NCBI GenBank assembly: GCA_964593725.1
Contig: CAZQJS010000015.1
Coordinates: 1 to 54,267, forward strand
Source: JAIOSM01 sp964593725
Lineage (GTDB): Bacteria > Desulfobacterota > Desulfobacteria > Desulfobacterales > Desulfobacteraceae
DNA: 54,267 bases
Reading direction: 5' to 3'
Part shown: piece by piece, positions 25,479 to 32,948 of the stretch
Position numbering within the stretch: the stretch's first letter is position 1
Layout: every line of letters begins with the position of its first letter
Notes under the pieces: generated by a model
The model's input: only the letters and a program-made list of their open reading frames with translations
Told to the model about the DNA's origin: nothing
Databases searched by the model: none
Translations under genes and position numbers: made by a program

Positions 25479-25588
25479 TGCATCACCCTGTAAAAAGGTT
25501 GTCTGATTATGCAGGGGCTGATCAATGTTTAACCAGCCCTTTTAACACATTATTTATCAGTTACTGGATATAACTATAAATTTTACTT

Positions 25589-26050
25589 TTAATTGTCCTG
25601 CTCACCAAGAAAATCATCATACATGGATTCAAGGGCAAGTTTATGTTTGGATTCTTCCTGGACAAGGATCCTGAAAACCTTTTTTGCTCCTTCATCCTCT
25701 GTGTGACCGCCCAGGGCAGTGTAAAGCAGGACAGCTTTTTCTTCCCTTTTCATGGCAAGTTTTAAAATATCCACCATGGGCATACCTTGTTCATACTCTG
25801 TTTCCAGCATGTAATCACTTATTTTAAGGTCAGTGATATCTTTAAATTCATAGGAATCGATCTTTTCCTTATTTCCTGCCATGTCTGAAAGAAGCGCAAC
25901 ATGTTTTTCTTCTTCCCTGGAGAATCTTTCAAAGGTCTCCTTAAGGGATGCCTGTGCAGCTTCTCCAGCCAATGAGAGATAAAAATTTACTGCCTCTTTT
26001 TCCTTTTCAAGTGCAAACTCAATGACGTCATCAACTGATCCGAATTCCAT
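25589..26050 (-). CDS. rubrerythrin-type ferritin-like diiron protein (no rubredoxin domain)
   Basis: This 153-residue all-helical protein has the four-helix diiron pattern: E in EKEKEAVNFY, EEEKH (ExxH) near residue 50, E in KREEKAVLLY near 105, and EESKH near 138. It lacks the C-terminal rubredoxin domain of classic rubrerythrin. Such proteins reduce peroxide or handle iron in the cytoplasm; a separate rubredoxin at 52236 could serve it. GGAGG precedes the ATG. A sigma54-type promoter at 26114-26129 suggests its own regulated transcription. Confidence 0.85.
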   Translation of the reverse strand: MEFGSVDDVIEFALEKEKEAVNFYLSLAGEAAQASLKETFERFSREEEKHVALLSDMAGNKEKIDSYEFKDITDLKISDYMLETEYEQGMPMVDILKLAMKREEKAVLLYTALGGHTEDEGAKKVFRILVQEESKHKLALESMYDDFLGEQDN

Positions 26051-26113
26051 ATTTTTTCCTCCAGTTTAGATTATTAACAGTTTAAAACATTCAAACCTGT
26101 ATAAGGTTAAGAT

Positions 26114-26129
26114 TGCAAATTATATACCA
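26114..26129 (-). promoter_or_regulatory. candidate sigma54 promoter of the ferritin-like gene
   Basis: The minus strand reads TGGTATATAATTTGCA, with GG and GC exactly 10 bases apart and only one mismatch (C to T) to TGGCAYR-N4-TTGCW. It lies 64 bases upstream of the ATG. Confidence 0.55.
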
Positions 26130-26163
26130 CCTGCATAAAAACCTAAAGCTATATTTAAAAGTA

Positions 26164-26241
26164 TCAGCAATTCCCGGTAATAGTAATATTTAGTTTTGGA
26201 TGTTCCTTTCTGATTTGAGAAATCATTCTCTTAGCTGTAAA
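26164..26241 (-). pseudogene. transposase fragment (DDE type), strongly degraded
   Basis: The minus strand encodes AKRMISQIRKEHPKLNI before a stop, nearly the same as KRMISQIRNAHPKLNI in the larger remnant at 54062-54267. This is an internal piece of an IS transposase left after deletion. It lies just after the YnjF-like gene. The next 14 bases (26165-26178) are shared with 53872-53885. Confidence 0.7.
26165..26178 (+). repeat. 14-bp repeat CAGCAATTCCCGGT, copy 1
   Basis: This is identical to 53872-53885. Both copies lie beside transposase remnants of the same family, so the 14-mer may be an IS end. Confidence 0.45.
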
Positions 26242-26273
26242 AGTATTCCAGGTGCTGTTATGTTTTTTAAAAC

Positions 26274-26885
26274 TTATCGTGCCCTAAGCAGCCTGTAACC
26301 CGTATAAATCCTTATACATGTTGTAAGCCAGCATAATATGGAAAACACAATGGCAAGGATAGAAAACAGGTGGGGAAACAGGCAGAAAAAAATAAAAAAT
26401 ATAATGGTCTCAGTTCCTTCCACCAACCCCCCTGAAAAATATAATGATTTATCAGGATATTGCCTGCTTTTGATTCTGTTTTTTTCAGCCATAATTGAAA
26501 AAGCAAGAAAACTTGAACCTGTTCCCACAAATGAGAAAAGAAGAAAAGATGCTGCAGCTGCATTGTTTTCCGGATCGGACAGGCCAAAACCCAGAACAAC
26601 TCCTGAATAGAATATAAAATCAAGGGTAATATCAAGGAACCCTCCTGCATCAGTGGGAGTTGTGATTCTGGCAATAGCACCGTCCAGCCCGTCAAACAGC
26701 CTGTTGAGCATGATAAGAAAAAGGGCTGTTTTATAAAAATGAAAGTATAATAAGAAAACAGAGGAAATGCCAAGTACAAACCCTGTGATTGTGACAAGAT
26801 CCTTATTAACTCCTCTGTTTTTTAAAACTGAGGCTATTGAATTTAAGGGTTTGTTTACTGCTTTTATAATTAATGGATCAAGCAT
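26274..26885 (-). CDS. CDP-alcohol phosphatidyltransferase family membrane protein (YnjF-like)
   Basis: This 203-residue protein has five or six membrane helices and the full CDP-alcohol phosphotransferase signature DG-x2-AR-x8-G-x3-D-x3-D (DGAIARITTPTDAGGFLDITLD). It should transfer a phospho-alcohol from a CDP-activated donor, in lipid or small-molecule metabolism; the acceptor is unknown. It follows the ABC ATPase gene by 16 bases. E. coli has the same arrangement in ynjBCD-ynjE-ynjF, so I call it YnjF-like from family plus position. Confidence 0.8.
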   Translation of the reverse strand: MLDPLIIKAVNKPLNSIASVLKNRGVNKDLVTITGFVLGISSVFLLYFHFYKTALFLIMLNRLFDGLDGAIARITTPTDAGGFLDITLDFIFYSGVVLGFGLSDPENNAAAASFLLFSFVGTGSSFLAFSIMAEKNRIKSRQYPDKSLYFSGGLVEGTETIIFFIFFCLFPHLFSILAIVFSILCWLTTCIRIYTGYRLLRAR

Positions 26886-26901
26886 ATTGTATCCGCATAT
26901 T

Positions 26902-27522
26902 TTAAAGGTTAATCACAGGCCCCGTACTGATGTCCCCGGGATCATGGGTTACAAGCAGAGCTGGAATATTCATCCTCCTGATCTGTTTGTATACAAATTT
27001 CCTGATTCTGATTTTAAGGGTATTATCAAATTTTGCAAAGGGTTCATCAAGGAGCAGGGCTTCCGGCTCTGCCAGAAGAGCTCTCAGAAGACTTACCCTG
27101 GCCCTCTGACCGCCTGACAGAGTCGCAGTATCCCGTCGGTAAAAGCCCTTTAAGCCTGCAATTTCCAGGGCATTTTCTATTTTATCCCTGCGTTCCTTTT
27201 CAGGGACATGGCCTGGTATGGCAAAGCCCAGATTGCTGCCTGTGCTCATATGCGGGAAAAGCAGATCATCCTGGAACAATATTCCAACCCTCCTTTTTTC
27301 CATGGGTATATTTAAAATAGATACTCCATTAAGAATAATATCTCCATGGAGTTTAAAATCCCCTGGCAGGCTGCCGCATACCGCAGAAAGCAGGGTTGAT
27401 TTTCCACATCCGCTAGGCCCCATGACAGCTGCTGTCCTGCCATTCTCTATTTTGAGGGTGACCTGCCTGAAAAGATCAATATTATTATGGGTTATCCTGA
27501 TTTGATCCAGTATAAGGCTCAA
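26902..27522 (-). CDS. ABC transporter ATP-binding protein (YnjD-like)
   Basis: This 206-residue protein has Walker A (GPSGCGKST), Q-loop (LFQDD), signature (LSGGQRARVSL), Walker B (ALLLDEP) and H-loop (LLVTHD). It energises import through the upstream permease. The start is TTG at 27522 with AAGGAG seven bases upstream. It is short and ends soon after the H-loop, with no regulatory extension, as in E. coli YnjD. Confidence 0.85.
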   Translation of the reverse strand: MSLILDQIRITHNNIDLFRQVTLKIENGRTAAVMGPSGCGKSTLLSAVCGSLPGDFKLHGDIILNGVSILNIPMEKRRVGILFQDDLLFPHMSTGSNLGFAIPGHVPEKERRDKIENALEIAGLKGFYRRDTATLSGGQRARVSLLRALLAEPEALLLDEPFAKFDNTLKIRIRKFVYKQIRRMNIPALLVTHDPGDISTGPVINL

Positions 27523-27533
27523 GGAATCTCCTT

Positions 27534-29246
27534 TTAAGCGAGCATATTTTTTCTGTTAATAAAAACAAGCCTGGGTGTATATATTGCTGCCATATACATT
27601 ACCATGGGCAGGGCAAGCTGGTAAAGAGCATACACTGCCACAATCCTCCGGTCTGACCCTGCTGCCATGTTCACAGCCTCGGTTGTAATGGTTGTGAATC
27701 TTCCTGCCCCGAGAAAAACCGTGGGAACATACTGGGCAACACTCACGGAAAAGCCTATGGCCGAAGCAAACAGAACAGGCCCTGTAAGCATGGGAAGTTT
27801 TATTAAAAAAAATGATTTTAACCTGGAACCGCACAACATGCTGGCTGTATCTGTATATCTTGCGTCAAAATTTTCATATATCCCGGACAGGGTTAAAAAC
27901 AGATAGGGGAACACAAAAATAAGGTGGGACAGAACCAGGCTGATCCACAACCCATCAAGATTAACCATGGTAAGAATAACCTGAATGCCGTTTATAAATG
28001 CTATCTGGGGTATTAAAAGTGGCAGGTAAATCAGCCATTTTATTTTTTTAAATCCTTTTCCCCGTCCCTTTTTAAGGGAGTTTCTCCCACATTCAAGGCA
28101 GCCAATGGTCAACACCACTGCTGCCAGGGTTGTACAGATTCCAGTTGCCATTGTTGTAAATAACGGCACTTTCACTCTTGAAAAGCTGCCAAACCAGAAA
28201 CGGACAGACCATGATCCAGGTAAAAAATCAGGAAAAGTCCAGCGCCATGTAAAGGACCAGATAATTAAAACAAGCACAGACATGAACGAAATAACTAAAA
28301 TAAAAGCAAGCAGCATATTCCCAGGAACCGTAAGTTCTGAAAAGAGTGATTTTCTTTTACCATTGGCAATCCTGGTTTTAAAAAACATTACAAAGATTTT
28401 CTCAAAGAGATAAACAGAACCGAGACTGAACACAACAATCAAAAGAAGAGTGCATGCCCCGGCAGCACCAATAAGCCTCATATTAATATCAGGATCACTG
28501 AACCATTGGAGTACAAGCACGGACAGGGTAGGAGGCGCTGTGGGACCAAGGATTACAGACAAGTCAACAACTGACAGTGAATAGGCAGTAACAGCATAAA
28601 AAGCAAGACGTATATCTGGAAAAAGCCTTGGCAGAATAAGTTTAATCCATACCTGGGCTCTGTGATAACCAAGGCTCTGGCCCAGGGTAAGGGTTTCAGT
28701 AACGTTGATTCTGGTTAAAGCGCCCATGGCCATAAAAAGTAGAAATGGAGTCTCCTTGAACACCATGCAGGCTGCCAGTGTCAATCCATGGGAGTCATTA
28801 ATAATTATCCAGTCAGGAGGAATAGTAAAATTTGTAAAATCAGGTGATATGAGCCTTAATATCCAGCCGCCCGGGGCAATGAGGAATGCAAATCCCATGG
28901 CAAAACCAGCATGGGGTATGGAAAGAAGGGGAGCAAGCAGTTTTTCAAACCATGCCCATGTTTTTGTGCCATGGCTCAATGATATCAAAGTCATGGAAAG
29001 AAACAGTGCCCATGAAGATGCAAGCCATCCTGAAATAAGGGTTGCCTTTATGGAGCTTGCAATTCCAGGAAATTTAAACAGTTCAACCCATGGTTCCATG
29101 GAGAAGGCGGCAGTGCCAATGACCGGAAGAAAACCAAAGGATGGAAGCCATGTACCGGCAAGGCCTGCAAGGATTAAAACAGAAAAAAAACCAAACACCA
29201 TATCCTGGAAACCGAATAATCTGATCTGTTCAGGTTTAAAGATCAT
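27534..29246 (-). CDS. ABC transporter permease, double-domain (YnjC-like)
   Basis: This ~570-residue protein has 11-12 membrane helices and two binding-protein-dependent permease halves. The ATPase-contact loops are ETLTLGQSLGYHRAQVWIKLILP in the first half and TASMLCGSRLKSFFLIKLPML in the second. Such fused FbpB-like permeases occur in ferric iron, thiamine and YnjC systems. I chose ATG 29246, seven bases after the binding-protein stop; the frame is open 38 codons further but would overlap that gene. The substrate is not known. Confidence 0.8.
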   Translation of the reverse strand: MIFKPEQIRLFGFQDMVFGFFSVLILAGLAGTWLPSFGFLPVIGTAAFSMEPWVELFKFPGIASSIKATLISGWLASSWALFLSMTLISLSHGTKTWAWFEKLLAPLLSIPHAGFAMGFAFLIAPGGWILRLISPDFTNFTIPPDWIIINDSHGLTLAACMVFKETPFLLFMAMGALTRINVTETLTLGQSLGYHRAQVWIKLILPRLFPDIRLAFYAVTAYSLSVVDLSVILGPTAPPTLSVLVLQWFSDPDINMRLIGAAGACTLLLIVVFSLGSVYLFEKIFVMFFKTRIANGKRKSLFSELTVPGNMLLAFILVISFMSVLVLIIWSFTWRWTFPDFLPGSWSVRFWFGSFSRVKVPLFTTMATGICTTLAAVVLTIGCLECGRNSLKKGRGKGFKKIKWLIYLPLLIPQIAFINGIQVILTMVNLDGLWISLVLSHLIFVFPYLFLTLSGIYENFDARYTDTASMLCGSRLKSFFLIKLPMLTGPVLFASAIGFSVSVAQYVPTVFLGAGRFTTITTEAVNMAAGSDRRIVAVYALYQLALPMVMYMAAIYTPRLVFINRKNMLA

Positions 29247-29253
29247 TCCAGGG

Positions 29254-30465
29254 TCACTTACTATATCGTTTCTGCCATTCCCTTTCAATGGCCTGCACCC
29301 AGGTTGCATGGGGCTCCTTAAGAACCATGGCAAGCTCTTTTTCAGAAAGATCTGCAACATTTCTCAAAATAGCTGAAAAAAGTGCCTTGTCCTCATTGCC
29401 AAGCTTGTCCATGGCAAGAACCGTGGGATCACCCCAGATTTCAGGACAGGCCTTTTCCGCCTGGGCTGCGGGGGAGAGAAGATAATTAATAAAAACCATG
29501 GCAGCTTCCTTACCAGAGGAGTTAAAAGGAATTGCCAGAAAATGTGTATTTCCTATGGTACCGCAGCCATGTACATAGGTTCTCACAGTGTCAGGCAGTT
29601 CTCCCTTTAAAATGGCATTGCCGGCGGCATTGGGATTAAAACTCAATGAGATGAATATCTCATTATCATTGAGCATCTGCTTCATCCTGGAGGCTCCTGC
29701 AGGAAAGACCTTTGCTTGTCTCCACATCAAAGGATGCAGAGCATCAAGAAATTTCCATAAAGGTTGTGTTACAAGATTAAAATCAGACTCTGACACAGGC
29801 CTGTACAAAATCTCCCTGTCATGGACAAGTTCAAGCAGGGCCTGTTTTAAAAAGGTTGTTCCATGGAAGTCAGGGGGTGCCGGGTATGTAACCCGTCCCG
29901 GATGGAGCCTTGCAAATTTAAGGAGATCTTCCATGCTTTCCGGATGATTTTTTATCCTTTTTGTGTCATACATAAAAACAAGCTGGGCCATACCCCAGGG
30001 TGCCTCCATATTATCAACAGGTATTGTAAAATCAAACAGGGTTGTAATCTTGTGCTCTACATCAACGTATTTATAATTTGGCAGATCATTTGTAAAGGGC
30101 CCGTAAAGCAGATGGTTCTCCTTCATTGCCCGAAAATTTTCCCCGTTTATCCATATGAGATCAACACTACCATTTTCCTTGTGCCCGACACTTTTCTCCA
30201 CCATAATACGACTGACAACAGTACTGATATCTGTTACCTTTACATGGACTACCTTAAAACCGAATTTCTGTTCAGCCCTTTTTGCAGCTTTACGAATATA
30301 ATTATTAATACTTTCCGAGCCTCCCCAGGCATTGAAATAGACCGTCTGATTTTTAGCCTTTTTTTGAATCATCGTAAAATCAAGGGCATATGCATGAAAT
30401 GGAATGGTCAATAATATTGCCAGAAAAGAAATAAAACCAGCAGAAAAAACATATCTTTTCCCCAT
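29254..30465 (-). CDS. ABC transporter periplasmic substrate-binding protein (YnjB-like)
   Basis: This 403-residue protein has a signal peptide (MGKRYVFSAGFISFLAILL, with cleavage near AYA-L). Family landmarks are NAWGGSESINNYIRK, HVKVTDISTVVSRI and DLIWINGENFRAMKENHLL, which I recognise from the YnjB family. ATG 30465 is used because AAAGGAG sits just upstream, inside the last codons of cysK. The cysK TGA and this ATG are one base apart, so translation is coupled. The tie to cysteine synthesis genes suggests a sulfur-containing or related ligand, but nothing in the sequence proves it. Confidence 0.8.
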   Translation of the reverse strand: MGKRYVFSAGFISFLAILLTIPFHAYALDFTMIQKKAKNQTVYFNAWGGSESINNYIRKAAKRAEQKFGFKVVHVKVTDISTVVSRIMVEKSVGHKENGSVDLIWINGENFRAMKENHLLYGPFTNDLPNYKYVDVEHKITTLFDFTIPVDNMEAPWGMAQLVFMYDTKRIKNHPESMEDLLKFARLHPGRVTYPAPPDFHGTTFLKQALLELVHDREILYRPVSESDFNLVTQPLWKFLDALHPLMWRQAKVFPAGASRMKQMLNDNEIFISLSFNPNAAGNAILKGELPDTVRTYVHGCGTIGNTHFLAIPFNSSGKEAAMVFINYLLSPAAQAEKACPEIWGDPTVLAMDKLGNEDKALFSAILRNVADLSEKELAMVLKEPHATWVQAIEREWQKRYSK

Positions 30466-30466
30466 T

Positions 30467-31393
30467 TCATACTCCTTTAAAAAGATCTGTGGAAAGATAT
30501 CTCTCAGCTGTATCACACATAACAAAGACAATGGTCCTGCCCCGGTTTTCAGGCCTTGATGCCACATAAAGGGCTGCTTTATAGGCAGCTCCGGAAGATA
30601 TACCACAGAGGATGCCCTCCTGTTTTGCAAGTTCTCCTGCTCCCTTTAGTGCATCCATGCCCTTAATCTGGACAATTTCATCAATTATATCAATATTAAG
30701 ATTTGCCGGAACAAATCCTGCGCCAATGCCCTGTATTTTATGGGGGCCGGGCTTTCCTCCGGATAAAACCGGAGATTCAAAGGGTTCAACTGCCACGGAT
30801 TTAAGGCCTGGAATCTTTTTTTTCAATACTTCTGACACCCCTGTGATGGTGCCTCCGGTACCCACTCCTGCAACAAAAATATCAATTTTACCTTCTGTAT
30901 CCCTTAAAATCTCCAGTGCTGTGGTTTTTCTATGAATTTCAGGATTTGCAGGATTTGAAAACTGATCCGGCATAAAACAATTTGCTCTTTTTTCAATAAT
31001 ACCCTCTGCCTCTTCAATGGCTCCCTTCATTCCAAGGGCTCCGCTGGTCAGCACAAGATCAGCACCAAGAAATGTCAACAGCCTCTGCCTTTCAATACTC
31101 ATGGTCTCGGGCATGGTTAAAATCAGATTTAGTTTTTTTACTCTGGCAACAAAGGCAAGGGCAATACCTGTATTCCCGCTTGTGGGCTCCACAATGGTAG
31201 TTTCCCTGTTTATTTTACCTGTTTTAAAACCATGTTCTATCATGGCAAGGCCTACGCGGTCCTTAACACTTGACAATGGGTTAAAGAATTCTGCCTTGCC
31301 GTAAATCTCTGCACCTGATTCCCTGCTGGCATTTTCAAGGTATATCAAGGGCGTATTACCGCACGCTTTTGTAATATCAGATTTGATGCTCAT
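30467..31393 (-). CDS. cysK: cysteine synthase (O-acetylserine sulfhydrylase)
   Basis: This 308-residue fold-type II PLP enzyme has the Schiff-base Lys in NPLSSVKDRVG, the substrate loop EPTSGNTGIALA, the phosphate-binding VAGVGTGGTITGV and the C-terminal GISSGAAYKAAL. It makes cysteine from O-acetylserine and sulfide. Its start overlaps cysE by 17 bases, so enzyme and O-acetylserine supply are co-expressed. It ends in FKGV, not the usual CysE-contacting side; no CysE-type Ile tail is relevant here. Confidence 0.9.
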   Translation of the reverse strand: MSIKSDITKACGNTPLIYLENASRESGAEIYGKAEFFNPLSSVKDRVGLAMIEHGFKTGKINRETTIVEPTSGNTGIALAFVARVKKLNLILTMPETMSIERQRLLTFLGADLVLTSGALGMKGAIEEAEGIIEKRANCFMPDQFSNPANPEIHRKTTALEILRDTEGKIDIFVAGVGTGGTITGVSEVLKKKIPGLKSVAVEPFESPVLSGGKPGPHKIQGIGAGFVPANLNIDIIDEIVQIKGMDALKGAGELAKQEGILCGISSGAAYKAALYVASRPENRGRTIVFVMCDTAERYLSTDLFKGV

Positions 31394-32378
31394 GGTTCAC
31401 CATCCCTTTATTGTCCTCTTTATTATCCTGGTACTTATATACAAGCCTGGGGGATTCCATAAAAACTTTGGTATCTGCCGGAATGGAACTTGTCAGCCAG
31501 ACATTTCCTCCCACAACCGAACGTGCACCTATAACAGTCTTACCACCGAGAATTGTGGCACCGGAATAGATAATAGCATCATCTTCAATGGTTGGATGGC
31601 GTTTTGCTCCTCCCCGGAGCTGCTCCCCTGCATCGGCAGGCAGGGACAGGGCACCAATGGTGACATTCTGGTAAACCCTCACGTTGTTACCAATAACACT
31701 TGTTTCGCCAATTACTATACCTGTCCCATGATCAATGACAAAACTTTTCCCAATCCTGGCCCCGGGGTGAATATCAATACCGGTAAGGCTGTGGGCATGC
31801 TCTGTCATAATCCTTGGAAGCAGTGGTACCTCAAGGTTATATAGAATATGGGCAATGCGGTAAACTGTTATGGCATATAAGCCTGGATAGGAAAAAATAA
31901 TCTCATCATGGCTTTTTGCAGCAGGGTCGCCATCAAAGACCCCCCGGACATCTGCAGCAAGGGCCAGCCTGAGGTCTGCAATACCATGTATTGTTTTCAA
32001 AACAATGTCATGTCCCCTTGTTTCGCATTCAGAGCATTTCTGACCATATCTGAGACAATCATGTCTCAAAACATGGATAACCTGTTCCGAGAGGATATCA
32101 TAAAGCTGGGACACACTCTGGCCAATGTTGTATACAAGATTTGCCCTGTCAATCTTTTCCATGGCAAAATACCCCGGGAAAAGTATATGCCTGAATTTAT
32201 CAATCATCTCCTTAACTGATGTTGAAAAATGGATGGGATCATCGCCAATGTGGGCAAAGCATCCCGTATCATCCATGGATTCCATTATGGCATCAATGGC
32301 CAGTGGCAGTTCTTCACGGCGGCCAAGAACGCTCTCCTGCTCAACCTGACACATGTTTTTCTTTAAAATTTCATCCAT
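31377..32378 (-). CDS. cysE: serine O-acetyltransferase
   Basis: This 333-residue protein has an N-terminal helical region and a C-terminal left-handed beta-helix of hexapeptide repeats (TGIDIHPGARIGKSFVIDHG, GIVIGETSVIGNNVRVYQNV). The catalytic Asp-His lie in VIDHGTG. It acetylates serine from acetyl-CoA as the first step to cysteine. It is longer than E. coli CysE, of the EpsC-like type, and ends HEHQI, with the C-terminal Ile that docks into CysK. It overlaps the XRE regulator gene by eight bases and cysK by 17. Confidence 0.9.
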   Translation of the reverse strand: MDEILKKNMCQVEQESVLGRREELPLAIDAIMESMDDTGCFAHIGDDPIHFSTSVKEMIDKFRHILFPGYFAMEKIDRANLVYNIGQSVSQLYDILSEQVIHVLRHDCLRYGQKCSECETRGHDIVLKTIHGIADLRLALAADVRGVFDGDPAAKSHDEIIFSYPGLYAITVYRIAHILYNLEVPLLPRIMTEHAHSLTGIDIHPGARIGKSFVIDHGTGIVIGETSVIGNNVRVYQNVTIGALSLPADAGEQLRGGAKRHPTIEDDAIIYSGATILGGKTVIGARSVVGGNVWLTSSIPADTKVFMESPRLVYKYQDNKEDNKGMVNHEHQI

Positions 32379-32784
32379 TATTGTTTATATTTCCTTTGTG
32401 TATATTCTTGAAAAATTGTTTAAAAACCCTGCACTCCTTACACTCATCCATTTTTTTCTCCCAGGTGCTGTGGATCTTACCGCTGCACATGGTTCCATTG
32501 ATAAACCAGCAGAGATCTCCTGAATTAAACTCACTTGCCGGGCACTTCTCACGCATTGTGTCAGAACATTTGATAATGTCCCAGCACTTATCCGGATTTT
32601 CTTCTTTACCGGTTAATACCCGGGAAAACAGAAAGAGAAGCTGCCGTTCAACATGGTGAGGAATCTTGCGCCATCCCTGTTCATAGCTGTGAATTGCCTT
32701 GACGGAAATCCCCAAAAGCTGGGCAAGTGCTTTTTGTGTTTTATTCAATTCTGCCCTGATATCTTTAAACCTTTGACTGTCCAT
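32371..32784 (-). CDS. XRE-family regulator with C-terminal cysteine-rich domain
   Basis: This 137-residue protein has an N-terminal helix-turn-helix (RAELNKTQKALAQLLGISVK, AIHSYEQGWRKIP). A second half has eight cysteines (CWDIIKC, KCPASE, LCWF, MCSGK, ECKECRVF), which could hold a metal or Fe-S cluster. ATG 32784 follows AAGGTGAG; the frame is open further upstream but those residues cross the promoter. As first gene of the cysE-cysK-ynj operon it is the likely autoregulator and may sense cysteine, sulfide or redox state through its cysteines. Confidence 0.8.
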   Translation of the reverse strand: MDSQRFKDIRAELNKTQKALAQLLGISVKAIHSYEQGWRKIPHHVERQLLFLFSRVLTGKEENPDKCWDIIKCSDTMREKCPASEFNSGDLCWFINGTMCSGKIHSTWEKKMDECKECRVFKQFFKNIHKGNINNNG

Positions 32785-32836
32785 GCTCACCTTTTCAAAT
32801 TTGCAGGATAAATAATAATTAACCTGGATTGCCCAT

Positions 32837-32865
32837 AGGATATGCCACAAAGTGGTGGTTGTCAA
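32837..32865 (-). promoter_or_regulatory. sigma70 promoter of the XRE-cys-ynj operon with operator-like palindrome
   Basis: On the minus strand TTGACA (32860-32865) and TATCCT (32837-32842) are 17 bases apart. A perfect palindrome CCAC-AAA-GTGG (32845-32855) fills the spacer, where a bound repressor would block polymerase. The XRE protein encoded just downstream is the obvious candidate. Confidence 0.6.
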
Positions 32866-32886
32866 TGGATTTTTAACGGAAAAAAA

Positions 32887-32929
32887 ATCCGGTAATCCAA
32901 CAAAAAACAAAAGCGTTGAATTACCGGAT
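32887..32929 (-). terminator. rho-independent terminator of the module 2 operon
   Basis: The arms ATCCGGTAATCCAAC (32887-32901) and GTTGAATTACCGGAT (32915-32929) pair over 13 of 15 positions. Read on the minus strand the hairpin is followed by seven T (32881-32887). It lies 20 bases after the multiheme gene stop and just before the XRE promoter. Confidence 0.85.
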
Positions 32930-32948
32930 CAGGAGGAACAGGTTTAAA

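Noticed and set aside
25514..25543. Hairpin GGGCTG/CAGCCC with four T between the nitroreductase and ferritin-like genes
   Set aside because: The T-run is on the plus strand, where no gene reads into it, and no T-run exists on the coding minus strand.
29254..30630. Longer N-terminus of the YnjB-like protein
   Set aside because: The extra 55 residues overlap cysK and lack a signal peptide; ATG 30465 has both a ribosome site and the signal sequence.
32785..32910. Longer N-terminus of the XRE protein
   Set aside because: The extra codons cross the promoter and operator-like palindrome.
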